Shown here piece after piece: positions 8,170 to 18,875 of a stretch of DNA of 64,000 nt. The DNA is from Porphyrobacter sp. HT-58-2 (GTDB lineage: Bacteria > Pseudomonadota > Alphaproteobacteria > Sphingomonadales > Sphingomonadaceae). The notes beneath the pieces are model-generated. The model made no database searches. It was not told the origin of the DNA and worked only from the letters and a program-made list of their open reading frames with translations. Where the stretch lies: positions 2,852,001 through 2,916,000 of the forward strand of contig NZ_CP022600.1 in assembly GCF_002952215.1 (NCBI RefSeq), in the 5' to 3' direction. The position numbers were made by a program, and so were the translations under genes. Each line of letters starts with the position of its first letter. The stretch's first letter is position 1.

Positions 8170-10464
8170 ATGTCGGGAGGCTCGCCAGTGGACACGCGCA
8201 AGGTCGCGGACCCCGCCTTGCGCTTCCCGGCGCGAGGCGCTGCATCGCGCGTGGCGCTGGCGCTCGGCCTGGTCGCCGCCGCCCCCCCGCTCGCCGCGCA
8301 AGAGCAGGCAGCAGACCCCGCCCAGCCCGACGCCCCTGTGATCGCCACCGCGAATCAGCCGCGCCAGATCGATTTCGAGGCGACCCGGATCGCCTATGAC
8401 AACGAAACCGAAGTCGTCACCGCCAGCGGCAATGTCATTTTGCGCTCGGAAGACCGTTCGGTGCGCGCCGACGAGGTATCGTGGGACCGCAAATCGGGCC
8501 GCATCATCGCCACCGGCAATATCCGCATGGTCGACGAGGCCGGAAACCAGCTGTTCACCGATCAGATCGAACTGACCGAGGAATTCGATACCGGCGCCAT
8601 GAGCGAGCTGCTGATCGCCCTGCGCGCAGGCGGGCGCCTTGCCGCGCGCTCGGCGGAACGGGGCGCGGATGGCAATGCCTTGCTCACCGATGCTGCCTAC
8701 ACCGCCTGCCCGGTGGTCGACGAAGACGGCTGCGCGACCAATCCCAGCTGGCGCGTCACCGCGCGGCGGGTGATCTACGACCAGAAGGAAAGCCGCGTGC
8801 GCTTCGAAGGGGCGATGCTGGAGCTGTTCGGCGCGCGCATCCTGCCCCTGCCCGGTCTTGCGATCCGCACCGACGGCAAGGCCGAAAGCGGCTTTCTCGT
8901 CCCCGACGTGCGGGTGACGCAGGTCAACGGGCTGGAGCTGTCAGGCGAATATTACTGGCGCATGGCCGACAATATCGATCTGACGCTGGGCGCCTATGTC
9001 TTTTCCAACGTCGCCCCGATGGCCAGCGCCAAGTGGCGCCACCTTACCGAAAAGGGCGCCTACCAGATCACCGGCTACGGCACCTTTTCAGACCGTCTGA
9101 CCGATTTCACCGGCGCGGAAAGCTTCCAGAGCGACCCGCGCGGGTACCTCGATGCCAATGGCCGCTTCCAGTTCTCCCCCGACTGGAACCTCACCGGATC
9201 GATCCGCCTCGCCAGTGACCGCACCTTCCTGCGCCGTTACGACCTCAGCCGCGATGACCGGCTGCGTTCGACCATCGATCTCGAACGCATCACCGATCGA
9301 TCCTACCTCTCGATTGCCGGCTGGGCGACCCAGACGCTGCGGCTGAACGCCGATCAGGGCCAGATACCGCTGGCGCTCCCCGCCATCGATTATCGCCAGA
9401 AGATCGGTGACAGGGTTCTGGGCGGCAACCTGATGTTCCAGGCCAACAGCCTCGCGCTGCTGCGCCGCGACGGGCAGGACACCCAGCGTGCCTTCGCCGG
9501 GGCGCAGTGGGACATGAAGCGCCTGACCGGCATGGGCCAGCTTGTCACGCTGACGGCGTTGGTGCGCGGCGATGTCTACAACACCAACAATATCGATGCG
9601 ACCACCACCCTCGCCTATCGCGGGACAGAGGGCTGGACCGCGCGCGGCATTGCCACTGCTGCGATCGACGTCGAGTGGCCGTTCGTGGGCGAGGCCTTTG
9701 GCGGCACGCAGGTGTTCAAGCCGCGCCTGCAATTTGTCGCCAGCCCCAAGGTGCGCAATCTTGCCGTCCCCAACGAAGATGCGCGCGCGATCGACCTTGA
9801 GGATTCGAACCTTTTCGCGCTCAATCGCTTTCCCGGCTATGACCGGGTCGAAGACGGCAGCCGCGTCACATGGGGCGTGGATTGGGAACTGCAGCGCCCC
9901 GGCTGGCGGGTAAAATCGACCATCGGCCAGTCCTTCCGCCTCGAAGCGGTCGAACCGGGCCTGTTTCCCCAGGGCACCGGTTTGTCGGAAAAGGTCAGCG
10001 ATTTCGTCGGCCGCACCGAAGTGCGCTTCAGGAACCTTGTGAGCTTCACTCACCGCTTCCGGCTCGACAAGGACAATTTCGCCGTGCGCCGCAACGAGGT
10101 GGACGCGACCATCGGATCGCGGCGGACCTATCTCGAAGTCGGTTATCTGCAATTGAACCGTGACATTCAGACCGTGGAAGACCTGCGCGACCGCGAGGAA
10201 TTGCGCGCCGCCGCGCGGATCGCCATCGGGCGCAAGTGGTCGGTGTTCGGATCGGGCGTGTTCAACCTCACTGATGCGGAAGATGATCCGATCTTCCTGC
10301 CCGATGGCTTCGAACCGATCCGCACGCGCCTCGGCATTGCCTATGCCGACGACTGCATCGAATTCGGCGCGACCTGGCGGCGCGATTTCATCGACGCGGG
10401 CGACGCGCGGCGCGGCAATGCCTTTCAGCTGTTCTTTGCCCTTCGCAACCTCGGGTTCCGGTAA
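8170..10464 (+). CDS. lptD: LPS-assembly outer-membrane protein LptD
   Basis: LptD is the outer-membrane beta-barrel that inserts lipopolysaccharide into the outer leaflet. The 764-residue protein has a basic N-terminus and signal sequence ending near PLAAQ. It then has an OstA/LptA-like beta-jellyroll of repeated strands (IDFEATRIAYDNETEVVTASGNV, VRADEVSWDRKSGRIIATGNI) over residues about 55-140, and a barrel ending in the aromatic-rich FQLFFALRNLGFR. Cysteines in the TACPVVDEDGCATNPSW stretch are candidates for the structural disulfides. It opens the classic operon with surA, pdxA and rsmA. The start lies 133 bases from the divergent pepA start. Confidence 0.94.
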   Translation: MSGGSPVDTRKVADPALRFPARGAASRVALALGLVAAAPPLAAQEQAADPAQPDAPVIATANQPRQIDFEATRIAYDNETEVVTASGNVILRSEDRSVRADEVSWDRKSGRIIATGNIRMVDEAGNQLFTDQIELTEEFDTGAMSELLIALRAGGRLAARSAERGADGNALLTDAAYTACPVVDEDGCATNPSWRVTARRVIYDQKESRVRFEGAMLELFGARILPLPGLAIRTDGKAESGFLVPDVRVTQVNGLELSGEYYWRMADNIDLTLGAYVFSNVAPMASAKWRHLTEKGAYQITGYGTFSDRLTDFTGAESFQSDPRGYLDANGRFQFSPDWNLTGSIRLASDRTFLRRYDLSRDDRLRSTIDLERITDRSYLSIAGWATQTLRLNADQGQIPLALPAIDYRQKIGDRVLGGNLMFQANSLALLRRDGQDTQRAFAGAQWDMKRLTGMGQLVTLTALVRGDVYNTNNIDATTTLAYRGTEGWTARGIATAAIDVEWPFVGEAFGGTQVFKPRLQFVASPKVRNLAVPNEDARAIDLEDSNLFALNRFPGYDRVEDGSRVTWGVDWELQRPGWRVKSTIGQSFRLEAVEPGLFPQGTGLSEKVSDFVGRTEVRFRNLVSFTHRFRLDKDNFAVRRNEVDATIGSRRTYLEVGYLQLNRDIQTVEDLRDREELRAAARIAIGRKWSVFGSGVFNLTDAEDDPIFLPDGFEPIRTRLGIAYADDCIEFGATWRRDFIDAGDARRGNAFQLFFALRNLGFR

Positions 10465-10652
10465 ACCACCATTCCACATCTGCAAGAATTGGCAGGGCGG
10501 GCAAATGGCGTTAAAGGGGCCGCCATCGGCAAGCGCGCCTGTGGCTCAGGGGATCGACCAAGGCTCAGCTTGCGTTCAGCCGGAACGGGGCAACGGCGAA
10601 CCAGGGCGCGAACGTGTGCGCTGAACTTTGGCCACAAGGCGGGAATGAACGA

Positions 10653-12026
10653 GTGAAGCTGAAGCTGTTTTCAATGGATGTGATTGGCAGAACCGGCACC
10701 GCGCTGGCGGCGGCAGGCCTGATCGGGCTTGCCATGGTGCCAAGCGCTGCACCGGCTCAGACCGTGGCCGTACCGACGGCTGACAATCCTTTCGGCCTGC
10801 CCGAAGATATCACCCTGTTCGGCAAGGCCGATCCTGATCGCCGTACCGCAACCGCGATCGTCAATGGCTTCGTCATCACCGGCACCGATATCGATCAGCG
10901 CGTCGCATTGGTGGTATCGGCCTCGGAAGCGCCGATCCCCGACGAGGAAATGCTCCGCCTGCGCGTGCAGGTTCTGCGCAATCTGATCGATGAAACACTC
11001 AAGATTCAGGCCGCTGCCGCCGCTGACCTTGAGGTGAAGCGCGAACAGGTCGAACAGACCTATCAACAGCTGGCCGCGCAGAATTTCAGCACCGATCCCA
11101 AGAAGATGGACGAATATCTGCTGTCGATCGGATCATCACCTGCCTCGCTCAAGCGCCAGATCGAGGGCGAGGCCGCGTGGGACAACCTGCTGCGCCGCAA
11201 CATCATGCCCTTCGTCAACGTCTCGGCCGAAGAGGTCAACGACGTGCTGCAGCGCATGAACGAGGCCAAGGGCACGGACGAATACCGCCTCGGCGAAATC
11301 TATCTTTCGGCGACGACCGAAAACCGCGCGCAGGTGCTCGCCAATGCGCAGGCGATCATGCAGCAATTGCAGCAGGGCGGCAGCTTTGTCGCCTATGCTC
11401 GCCAGTTCTCCGAAGCGACCACGGCGGTTGTTGGCGGCGATCTGGGCTGGGTTCGGCTTGGCCAGCTCCCGCCGCAGCTTGCTGCCGCCGCACGGTCGAT
11501 GCAGGCCGGACAGCTGCAGGGGCCGATCGAGATTCCGGGCGGCTTTTCGATCCTCTATCTGATCAACAAGCGGCAGGTGCTGATGGCCGACCCGGCCGAG
11601 GCGATCCTGAGCCTGAAGCAGATCTCGGTGACCTTCCCCGAGGGCGTCACACAGGCTCAGGCCGAAGCCCGGGTCGAGGAATTCGGCAAGTTCATTCAGG
11701 GCCTGCGCGGCTGCGGCGATGTGGATGCGGGCGCGGCGAAGATCGGGGCTGAAGTGATCTCCAACGATCAGATCAAGGCGGCAAACCTGCCCGAACAGCT
11801 GCGCGGGATCATTCTCAACCTCCAGATCGGGCAGGCCACGCCGCCGTTCGGCGGGGTGCAGGAAGGCGTGCGCGTACTGATGCTGTGCGGCCGGGACGAT
11901 CCGGCGGATTCCGGCGCGCCGACCTTCGCGGCGGTGATGGATCAGATCGAGCAGGAGCGCGTGAACAAGCGCGCCCAACGTTACCTGCGCGATCTGCGCA
12001 ACGATGCCTATATCGAGTACAATTGA
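10653..12026 (+). CDS. surA: periplasmic peptidyl-prolyl isomerase / chaperone SurA
   Basis: SurA escorts beta-barrel proteins such as LptD through the periplasm. The 457-residue protein has a signal sequence ending near PSAAPAQ (residue about 36), an N-terminal SurA_N-type helical region with ATAIVNGFVITGTDIDQR and LRNLIDETLKIQAA, and one parvulin (PPIC) domain at about 215-310 containing AYARQFSEATTAVVGGDLGWV and GPIEIPGGFSILYL. A second parvulin domain seems degenerate. I prefer the GTG at 10653 as start because it gives the basic MKLKLF n-region; an ATG at 10674 is possible. TTGA overlap couples it to pdxA. Confidence 0.93.
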   Translation: MKLKLFSMDVIGRTGTALAAAGLIGLAMVPSAAPAQTVAVPTADNPFGLPEDITLFGKADPDRRTATAIVNGFVITGTDIDQRVALVVSASEAPIPDEEMLRLRVQVLRNLIDETLKIQAAAAADLEVKREQVEQTYQQLAAQNFSTDPKKMDEYLLSIGSSPASLKRQIEGEAAWDNLLRRNIMPFVNVSAEEVNDVLQRMNEAKGTDEYRLGEIYLSATTENRAQVLANAQAIMQQLQQGGSFVAYARQFSEATTAVVGGDLGWVRLGQLPPQLAAAARSMQAGQLQGPIEIPGGFSILYLINKRQVLMADPAEAILSLKQISVTFPEGVTQAQAEARVEEFGKFIQGLRGCGDVDAGAAKIGAEVISNDQIKAANLPEQLRGIILNLQIGQATPPFGGVQEGVRVLMLCGRDDPADSGAPTFAAVMDQIEQERVNKRAQRYLRDLRNDAYIEYN

Positions 12027-13042
12027 CGACGCTGCCGACACCGCTGGCGATCACGCTGGGCGATCCGGCGGGGATCGGCCCGGAAATCATTCTGGGCGCA
12101 TGGGCAAGGTTGCGGGCTGATGGCCGCGCGCCGCCCGCCTTCGTGGTTGGTGGTCCGGAAGTGCTGCGCAAGACGGCTGAAGCCTTGCGGATCGACTGCC
12201 CGATCGTCCCGATTGCCGATCCTGCCGAGGCCTTTTTCGCTGCCGCTGTAGGATTGCCGGTTCTGGCGGGTCTAGATGGCCCCTTGACCCCCTCCAGACC
12301 CTCCCCAGACGGCGCTCGCCTCGCTCTGGCCTCGCTTCAATGGGGGGTCAGATTGACGCTCGCCGGGGACGCTGTAGGACTGGTCACCGCGCCGGTCGCC
12401 AAGTCCGCGCTGGCCGCAGTGGGGTGGGATTTTCCGGGACAGACCGAGTTCCTCGCCGAGGCTTGCGGGCGACCGTGGCACGATGCCGTGATGATGCTGG
12501 CAGGGCCATCCCTGCGCACCGTGCCGCTGACGGTCCACGTCCCGCTGGCCGAGGTTCCGGGGCTGATTTCGGAAGGCCTGATCCTCCACAAGGCGCGCAT
12601 TGTGGCAGAAGGATTACGCAGGGATTTCGGGGTTTTGTACCCCAGACTTGCGATAGCTTCACTGAACCCGCATGCCGGAGAAGGTGGCAAATTCGGGGAT
12701 GAGGAAGCACGTGTAATCGCGCCTGCCATCGCCGCCCTGCAGGCAGAGGGGATCAACGCTTTCGGGCCGGTTCCGGGAGACGCGCTGTTCACCCCGCGGG
12801 CGCGCGCGGGATATGATGCGGCGCTATGCATGTATCACGATCAAGCCCTTATCCCTCTGAAAGCGCTGGAATTTGACGAGGGCGTAAACGTCACGCTTGG
12901 CCTCCCCATTATTCGGACCTCGCCCGATCATGGCACGGCGTTCGATATCGCGGGGCAAGGCGTGGCTGATCCCGGCGCGATGGCGGCGGCGATTGTCATG
13001 GCGGCAGAGATGGCAGCGGCACGGGTGTCAGCCGATGCCTGA
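12023..13042 (+). CDS. pdxA: 4-hydroxythreonine-4-phosphate dehydrogenase
   Basis: PdxA oxidises 4-phosphohydroxy-L-threonine in the DXP-dependent pyridoxal phosphate pathway. The 339-residue product matches the family: [13 protein letters not shown] near the N-terminus, [10 protein letters not shown], and the three metal-ligand histidines in [26 protein letters not shown] and [13 protein letters not shown]. The position that is usually His in the GHTE motif is Gln here ([13 protein letters not shown]). The TTG at 12023 overlaps the surA stop (TTGA) and gives a proper N-terminus [13 protein letters not shown]. The stop overlaps the rsmA start region by 8 bases. Confidence 0.94.
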   Translation: MTTLPTPLAITLGDPAGIGPEIILGAWARLRADGRAPPAFVVGGPEVLRKTAEALRIDCPIVPIADPAEAFFAAAVGLPVLAGLDGPLTPSRPSPDGARLALASLQWGVRLTLAGDAVGLVTAPVAKSALAAVGWDFPGQTEFLAEACGRPWHDAVMMLAGPSLRTVPLTVHVPLAEVPGLISEGLILHKARIVAEGLRRDFGVLYPRLAIASLNPHAGEGGKFGDEEARVIAPAIAALQAEGINAFGPVPGDALFTPRARAGYDAALCMYHDQALIPLKALEFDEGVNVTLGLPIIRTSPDHGTAFDIAGQGVADPGAMAAAIVMAAEMAAARVSADA

Positions 13043-13871
13043 TCTCCCTCCCATCCGCGAAGTCATCCACAAGCACGGCCTCGCCGCGTCCAAGGCACTG
13101 GGGCAGAACTTCCTGCTTGATGAGCAATTGCTTGCCCGCATTGCGGCGCTGCCCGGGGATCTGGCGGGTCAGCAAGTCCTTGAAGTCGGCCCAGGTCCCG
13201 GCGGGCTGACGCGGGCGCTTTTGCGTGCTGGAGCTAAGGTCACCGCCATCGAGATGGACCGCCGTTGCCTGCCCGCGCTCGCTGAACTGGCCGTGAGCTT
13301 TCCTGGGCAACTCACTGTTATCGAAGGCGATGCGCTGAAACTCGATCACGGCGCATTGATGCACGGCACGCCGTTCCACGTGCTCTCGAACCTGCCCTAT
13401 AATGTTGGCACGGCGCTGTTCGTGCGTTGGCTGGGTGGAGAGGCGTGGCCGCCGCAATGGCTCTCACTTACTCTGATGTTTCAGCGCGAAGTGGCTGAAA
13501 GGATTGTCGCTTCTCCTGGCAGCAGCGCCTATGGTCGCCTCGCTGTGCTGGCCCAATGGCGGGCAGAAGCGCGGCTGGCGATGAAAGTCCATCGCAGCGC
13601 CTTCACCCCGCCGCCGAAGGTGATGAGCGCCATCGTCCACGTCACCCCTAGCGCCATGCCCGCAGGCATCTCGGCCCGCACTCTCGAACGCCTCACCGAA
13701 GCCGCCTTCGGTCAGCGTCGCAAGATGCTGCGTCAGAGCTTGAAGGGCGTCCCCGGTGCGCTTGAGGCGCTGGCCGCACTGGGGATCGATGAGACGCGGC
13801 GGGCGGAGACAGTGAGTGTGGCAGAGTTCGTCAGCGTAGCGCGGGCACTTGATCGGCGCGCTTCCCGATAG
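13035..13871 (+). CDS. rsmA: 16S rRNA (adenine1518-N6/adenine1519-N6)-dimethyltransferase
   Basis: RsmA (KsgA) dimethylates two adjacent adenines in the 3'-terminal hairpin of 16S rRNA using SAM. The 278-residue protein has [12 protein letters not shown] at residues 20-31, SAM motif [14 protein letters not shown] at about 51-64, EMDRRC, and catalytic motif [11 protein letters not shown]. This is the fourth gene of the conserved lptD-surA-pdxA-rsmA operon. The start overlaps pdxA by 8 bases. Its last 41 bases overlap the 3' end of the convergent membrane-protein gene. Confidence 0.95.
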   Translation: MPDLPPIREVIHKHGLAASKALGQNFLLDEQLLARIAALPGDLAGQQVLEVGPGPGGLTRALLRAGAKVTAIEMDRRCLPALAELAVSFPGQLTVIEGDALKLDHGALMHGTPFHVLSNLPYNVGTALFVRWLGGEAWPPQWLSLTLMFQREVAERIVASPGSSAYGRLAVLAQWRAEARLAMKVHRSAFTPPPKVMSAIVHVTPSAMPAGISARTLERLTEAAFGQRRKMLRQSLKGVPGALEALAALGIDETRRAETVSVAEFVSVARALDRRASR

Positions 13872-14385
13872 TCTCTTTCCGCAACAATTCGGCGCGTTGC
13901 AGCATCAGGCCAAGTATCTCTGAATGCTCGGCTGCCCATTGCATGACGTTGGAAAAAATGAGGATTTCAATGCCATCCACGCCTTCCATCTGAATGCCGT
14001 ACTCCTTGTCCGAAAGATCCCACGCCGCTGGTTCGACCGTCATCTTGGCGAAGGGCAGGAACAGATCGCGACAACCATATCGGAACGGCGGGACAATCGA
14101 CAGGCTCAGGCCATCGGGATGAACGCCCACCACCACAGGCGGGTGGCGGTGCGATTTGAGATCGCCTGACATGTGCCCCCAACGAAATCCTGGCTGCGAA
14201 ATGCGAACCATCCCTGCGAGCTTCTTCGCCAGCGGCTCGCGCGGTTCGAATGCGGCATATAGCAGTTCATACTCGCGCCAACGCGAATTGCTGGCATGAA
14301 TGATGTAGAATGCCAGCCCGCCGAAGAAGGCAAGGCTGAGCATGCTGATTAGCGCCATGTAGAGCTGATTGAAGATTTCACCCAT
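13831..14385 (-). CDS. uncharacterised protein with one N-terminal membrane segment
   Basis: The 184-residue product begins [30 protein letters not shown], a single membrane-spanning segment within residues 7-29. A soluble domain with no recognisable motif follows ([46 protein letters not shown]). The [22 protein letters not shown] stretch near the C-terminus looks like a folded alpha/beta element. It lies downstream of glcB on the same strand with a 63-base gap and overlaps rsmA tail-to-tail by 41 bases. The long open frame and composition suggest a real gene, but the function is unknown. Confidence 0.65.
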   Translation of the reverse strand: MGEIFNQLYMALISMLSLAFFGGLAFYIIHASNSRWREYELLYAAFEPREPLAKKLAGMVRISQPGFRWGHMSGDLKSHRHPPVVVGVHPDGLSLSIVPPFRYGCRDLFLPFAKMTVEPAAWDLSDKEYGIQMEGVDGIEILIFSNVMQWAAEHSEILGLMLQRAELLRKETIGKRADQVPALR

Positions 14386-14448
14386 ATGGCCCAGTCCGGA
14401 ACATGAACGTCATGATCCGAGCCTAGGACATAAAGGTATCCAAAGGGT

Positions 14449-16548
14449 TCACCCCGCCTTCTTCCTGAGCCGCCAAGCGTGGAGCAGCGGTTCGGTGTAG
14501 CCGCTCGGCTGCTCCACCCCCTTGAAGATCAGATCCTTCGCCGCGCTGAAGGCCGCGCCGGTCTCGTTGCCTGTCAGCGGCTCATAGAACGGGTCACCGG
14601 CGTTCTGCGCATCGACCTTGGCCGCCATGCGGCGGAGCGAGTCCATCACCTGTTCCTCGCTCACCACCCCGTGCAGCAACCAGTTGGCGATGTGCTGCGA
14701 GGAGATGCGCAAGGTGGCGCGGTCCTCCATCAGGCCCACGTCGTTGATGTCGGGCACCTTGGAACAGCCCACGCCCTGATCCACCCAGCGCACGACATAA
14801 CCGAGCAATCCCTGACAGTTATTGTCGAGTTCCTCGCGGATTTCTTCCTCCGACCAGTTCGTGCCTTCGGCCAGCGGGATCGACAGCAGCGCATCTAGTC
14901 CCATCGGCTCTGGAAGGTGCTTCTGCACCTCGAACACGTCTATCTGGTGGTAATGCAGCGCGTGGAGCGTCGCGGCAGTGGGGGACGGGACCCATGCGGT
15001 GTTGGCGCCCGCCTTCAGGTGGCCCACCTTCTCGACCATCATCTGCCCCATCAGGTCGGGCGCGGCCCACATGCCCTTGCCGATCTGCGCCTTGCCCGAC
15101 AGGCCGTGGCGAAGACCGATGGCGACATTGCGCGCCTCGTAGGACTTGAGCCAGTCGCTGCCCTTCATCGCACCTTTCCGCAGCATCGGACCTGCGCGCA
15201 TCGAGGTGTGGATTTCATCGCCGGTGCGATCGAGGAAGCCGGTGTTGATGAAGACGATCCGGTCGCGCACGGCGTGGATACAGGCGGCAAGGTTGGCCGA
15301 TGTGCGGCGCTCCTCGTCCATCACCCCGACCTTGATCGTGTGGCGCGGCAGCTTGAGCAAATCCTCGACCGCGTCGAACAGGCCATTGGTGAAGGCGCAT
15401 TCTTCCGGCCCGTGCATCTTGGGCTTCACGATATAGATGCTTCCGGTGCGCGAGTTGCCGAACCTGCCGTGGCCTTCAACGTCGAGCGTGCTGATCGCGC
15501 TGGTGAACACCGCGTCCATGATGCCTTCGGGCACTTCGGAGCCATCCGCGAGGCGGATCGCCGGGTTGGTCATCAGGTGGCCGACATTGCGCACGAACAT
15601 CAGACTGCGGCCCTTGAGGGTCTGCGCGCTGCCGTCGGTGGCAGTGTAGCTTTTGTCGCCTGCCAGCGTGCGGGTGAGAGTCTTGCCGCCCTTTTCGAAG
15701 CTTTCCGACAGATCGCCGCGGATGATGCCGAGCCAGTTGGTGTAGGCCAGCAGCTTGTCCTCGGCATCGACCGCCGCCACGGAGTCTTCGCAATCGGCGA
15801 TGGTGGTGAGCGCGGCTTCGACGATGATATCGGCGATTCCCGCCTTGTCGGTCGAGCCCACGGGGGTGTTAGAATCGAACACAACTTCGACGTGCAGGCC
15901 GTTGTTCTTGAAGAGCAGGCCCTTTTCGGTCTCACCGATATACTGGCCCGCATCCGCAAGCACCACACCCTCGCGCCCGGTCAGATCGGCCCAGCTTGCA
16001 CCGCCGGCCAGAGGAAAGGCCTGGTCGAGGAACTGCCGCCCGCGCGCGATCACCGCGCTCCCTCGCGCTTCGTCATAGCCGCCGGGTCTGGCAGGCGGCG
16101 CATCGAGCGCATCGGTGCCGTAAAGCGCGTCGTAGAGGCTCCCCCACCGCGCGTTCGCCGCGTTAAGCAGGAAACGCGCGTTGAGGATCGGCACCACCAG
16201 CTGCGGGCCGGCCATAGTCGCGATCTCGGGATCGACGTTCTGGGTGCCGATCTGGAAGTCGCCCGGTTCAGGGACAAGGTAGCCGATCTCGCTGAGGAAG
16301 GCCTTGTAGGCCGCTGCATCGTGCGGTTGCCCCGCGCGCTCCATGTGCCAGGCGTCGATCTGCCCCTGGAGCGCCTCGCGCTTGTCGAGCAGCGCACGAT
16401 TTCTCGGTGCGAATTCGGCGAGAAGCTCGGCAAATCCCGCCCAGAACGCACCCACATCGCGCCCCAACGGCGCCAGTACTTCGGTTTCGAGGAAGACCGC
16501 CAGCCGAGAATCGATGGTCACACCGGCGCGGGTAGTCATGTCAGTCAT
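14449..16548 (-). CDS. glcB: malate synthase G
   Basis: GlcB condenses glyoxylate with acetyl-CoA to give malate and supports growth on C2 compounds and fatty acids. The 699-residue length and sequence fit the single-chain G form rather than the shorter A form. The C-terminal region holds the family stretch [20 protein letters not shown] followed by [21 protein letters not shown], and the middle holds [21 protein letters not shown], a core TIM-barrel segment. The ATG at 16548 is preceded by GAGGACC. No isocitrate lyase gene is in the window. Confidence 0.96.
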   Translation of the reverse strand: MTDMTTRAGVTIDSRLAVFLETEVLAPLGRDVGAFWAGFAELLAEFAPRNRALLDKREALQGQIDAWHMERAGQPHDAAAYKAFLSEIGYLVPEPGDFQIGTQNVDPEIATMAGPQLVVPILNARFLLNAANARWGSLYDALYGTDALDAPPARPGGYDEARGSAVIARGRQFLDQAFPLAGGASWADLTGREGVVLADAGQYIGETEKGLLFKNNGLHVEVVFDSNTPVGSTDKAGIADIIVEAALTTIADCEDSVAAVDAEDKLLAYTNWLGIIRGDLSESFEKGGKTLTRTLAGDKSYTATDGSAQTLKGRSLMFVRNVGHLMTNPAIRLADGSEVPEGIMDAVFTSAISTLDVEGHGRFGNSRTGSIYIVKPKMHGPEECAFTNGLFDAVEDLLKLPRHTIKVGVMDEERRTSANLAACIHAVRDRIVFINTGFLDRTGDEIHTSMRAGPMLRKGAMKGSDWLKSYEARNVAIGLRHGLSGKAQIGKGMWAAPDLMGQMMVEKVGHLKAGANTAWVPSPTAATLHALHYHQIDVFEVQKHLPEPMGLDALLSIPLAEGTNWSEEEIREELDNNCQGLLGYVVRWVDQGVGCSKVPDINDVGLMEDRATLRISSQHIANWLLHGVVSEEQVMDSLRRMAAKVDAQNAGDPFYEPLTGNETGAAFSAAKDLIFKGVEQPSGYTEPLLHAWRLRKKAG

Positions 16549-16671
16549 TCTGGTCCTCGTGTGGTAAACGCAAAGCGGAACCCGGGGAGGAGAGGACGCG
16601 CCGCCTATGGCGCAGGCCCGACATGATTGCAACGGGTTGGACTGGCGCGCGCAGACGGCTAGAGGGAACAG

Positions 16672-17862
16672 ATGGACGGGACGAAGGGCACAATCGACGG
16701 TGCCGCGATGCTGGCGCAGGTGCAGGCATGGAGCGCGGTGAACACCGGGACGGCGAATCTCGCCGGGCTGGCTGAGCAAGCGGCGATGCTGGAAGAGGCT
16801 TTCGGCGTCCTGCCCGGCACAGTCACGCTGGTCGACCCCGCACCCGTCACCGCGATTGCCGCGGATGGCACGGCGTTCGACAAGCCCCACGGCCAGCACC
16901 TGTTGGTGCGCGTCCGGCCACAGGCGAACCGGCGGATCCTGCTGACCGGCCATATGGACACCGTGTTCCCCGCCGACCACGCCTTTCAAGGACAACGCTG
17001 GCTCGACGACGAGACACTCAATGGGCCGGGGGTGGCCGACATGAAAGGCGGGATTGCGGTAATGCTCCACGCGCTGATGGCGTTCGAAGCGAGCGCGGAT
17101 GCAGCGGCACTGGGCTATGATGTGCTGATCAATTCGGACGAGGAAACCGGATCGCTTGCCAGTGCCGCGCTGATCGCGGAACTGGCCGCAGGCAAGCTCG
17201 CGGCGCTCACCTACGAACCCGCCGCCCTGCCCGACGGCACACTAGCGCACGAGCGCGGCGGTACCGGAAACTATTCGATCACATTCACGGGGCGCAGCGC
17301 CCATGCGGGGCGCAACCCGCATGAAGGCCGCAACGCGATTGTCGCGGCGGCCGATCTGATCCTGCGGTTAAAGGCGCTGGAAACGCCGGAGATCACCATC
17401 AACCCGGCCAAGCTGGAAGGCGGCGCGGCCAACAACGTCGTACCCGATCACGCCGTTCTGCGCTTCAACATCCGCCCCAAAAGCGTCGAGGCCGGCGCCG
17501 CGTTCGATCAGACACTCGGCCAGTTGCTCGGTGCCATCGAGGCCGAACATGAGGTCATCACCCATCGTCACGGCGGTGTCACCCGGCCGCCCAAAAAGGT
17601 CGACGCTGCTGCGCAAAGGCTGTTCGATCTGGTGCGGGAATGCGGGGCCGAACTTGGGCAAAGCATTCGCTGGCAGTCCACCGGCGGGGTGTGCGACGGC
17701 AACAATATCGCCGCCTGCGGTGTGCCGGTGGTTGATACCATGGGCGTGCGCGGCGGGGCGATCCACTCACCCCAGGAATACCTCATCGTCCCCAGCCTTG
17801 CCGAACGCGCCGCCCTGTCCGCGCGCGTGATCACCCGTATCGCTCAAGGAGCCCTCACGTGA
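16672..17862 (+). CDS. M20-family metallopeptidase/amidohydrolase upstream of astAB
   Basis: This 396-residue cytosolic hydrolase has the M20 dinuclear zinc motifs: GHMDTVFP (His ligand and Asp), [10 protein letters not shown] (bridging Asp), SDEETGS (catalytic and ligand Glu), YEPAALPDG and a C-terminal [11 protein letters not shown]is. A dimerisation lid with [26 protein letters not shown] lies between. It resembles carboxypeptidase G2-like enzymes that hydrolyse N-acyl glutamate-type amides. It is translationally coupled to astA (GTGA overlap), so it likely takes part in arginine breakdown. A desuccinylase role replacing AstE is my inference. Confidence 0.85.
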   Translation: MDGTKGTIDGAAMLAQVQAWSAVNTGTANLAGLAEQAAMLEEAFGVLPGTVTLVDPAPVTAIAADGTAFDKPHGQHLLVRVRPQANRRILLTGHMDTVFPADHAFQGQRWLDDETLNGPGVADMKGGIAVMLHALMAFEASADAAALGYDVLINSDEETGSLASAALIAELAAGKLAALTYEPAALPDGTLAHERGGTGNYSITFTGRSAHAGRNPHEGRNAIVAAADLILRLKALETPEITINPAKLEGGAANNVVPDHAVLRFNIRPKSVEAGAAFDQTLGQLLGAIEAEHEVITHRHGGVTRPPKKVDAAAQRLFDLVRECGAELGQSIRWQSTGGVCDGNNIAACGVPVVDTMGVRGGAIHSPQEYLIVPSLAERAALSARVITRIAQGALT

Positions 17863-18875
17863 CCTTTCGCCTGCGCCCCGCGCGCGCTTCCGATCTGGAG
17901 GCACTTTATGAAATGGCCAAGCTGACCGGCGGGGGATTTACCAACCTGCCGCCCGACCGAGCGGCACTGCGCGGCAAGCTCGAACGGGCCGAGGCCGCCT
18001 TCGCCCGTGAGGCGGACACGTTGGGGGACGAACTGTTCGTGCTGGTGCTTGAAAACGCTCGCACCGGCGCGGTGCGCGGCACCTGTCAGCTGATGACCAA
18101 TGTCGGGCAACGCTGGCCATTCTATTCCTATCGGCTCAACACCCTCACCCAGTATTCGCAGGAGCTTGACCGCACAGTACGCGCCGAGCTGCTCAGCCTC
18201 GTCACCGATCTCGAAGGGTCAAGCGAGGTCGGCGGGTTGTTCCTTCACCCCAACGAACGCGCGGGTGGGCTGGGCCTGCTGCTCGCCCGATCGCGCTACC
18301 TGTTCGTGGCGATGCACCGCAAACGCTTCGCCGACCGCATCCTCGCCGAATTGCGCGGGATTATCGACGAGCGCGGTGGATCGCCGTTCTGGGAAGGCGT
18401 GGCAGGGCGTTTTTTCGGAATGAACTTTCAGGATGCGGATTATTTCAATGCCATCAACGGCAACCAGTTCATCGCCGATCTGATGCCCAAACACCCGGTC
18501 TATGTCGCGATGTTGAGCGAGGATGCGCGCAGCGTCATCGGCGTGCCTCACCCCACCGGCCGGGCGGCGATGCGGATGCTGGAGAACGAAGGCTTTCGCC
18601 ATGATGGCTATGTCGACATTTTCGACGGCGGGCCGACGATGGTGGCCCATACCGACAATGTCACCAGCGTAAAGGGGAGCGCGGAGGCGCGCGTTACCGC
18701 GCTGTCGGTGAGCGAGGGCGAGAAGGCGATCCTCGCGACTGGTCACCTCGGCAGCTTCCGCGCCTGCTTTGGCGCGCGCGTTCTCGACGGCGAGGGAGGA
18801 ATCGCAATCGATTCGGCCAGCGCAGACCTGCTCGACATATGCGAGGGAGACAAGGTGTGGAGTGTGGCGCGATGA
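17859..18875 (+). CDS. astA: arginine N-succinyltransferase
   Basis: AstA transfers succinyl from succinyl-CoA to the alpha-amino group of arginine, the first step of the AST catabolic pathway. The 338-residue protein covers the whole AstA family: FRLRPARASDLEALYEMAKLTGGGFTNLP at the N-terminus, VGGLFLHPNERAGGLGLLLARSRYLF (acyl-CoA-binding GNAT-like core), FWEGVAGRFFGMNFQDADYFNAINGNQFIADLMP, and DGYVDIFDGGPTM. The GTG start overlaps the upstream stop and follows AAGGAG at a good distance. The stop overlaps astB (ATGA). Confidence 0.95.
   Translation: MTFRLRPARASDLEALYEMAKLTGGGFTNLPPDRAALRGKLERAEAAFAREADTLGDELFVLVLENARTGAVRGTCQLMTNVGQRWPFYSYRLNTLTQYSQELDRTVRAELLSLVTDLEGSSEVGGLFLHPNERAGGLGLLLARSRYLFVAMHRKRFADRILAELRGIIDERGGSPFWEGVAGRFFGMNFQDADYFNAINGNQFIADLMPKHPVYVAMLSEDARSVIGVPHPTGRAAMRMLENEGFRHDGYVDIFDGGPTMVAHTDNVTSVKGSAEARVTALSVSEGEKAILATGHLGSFRACFGARVLDGEGGIAIDSASADLLDICEGDKVWSVAR

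Noticed and set aside
12285..12350. TGACCCCC / GGGGGTCA inverted repeat inside pdxA
   Set aside because: The bases encode a normal, conserved-length part of PdxA; the 8-base match over 50 bases of GC-rich code is likely chance.
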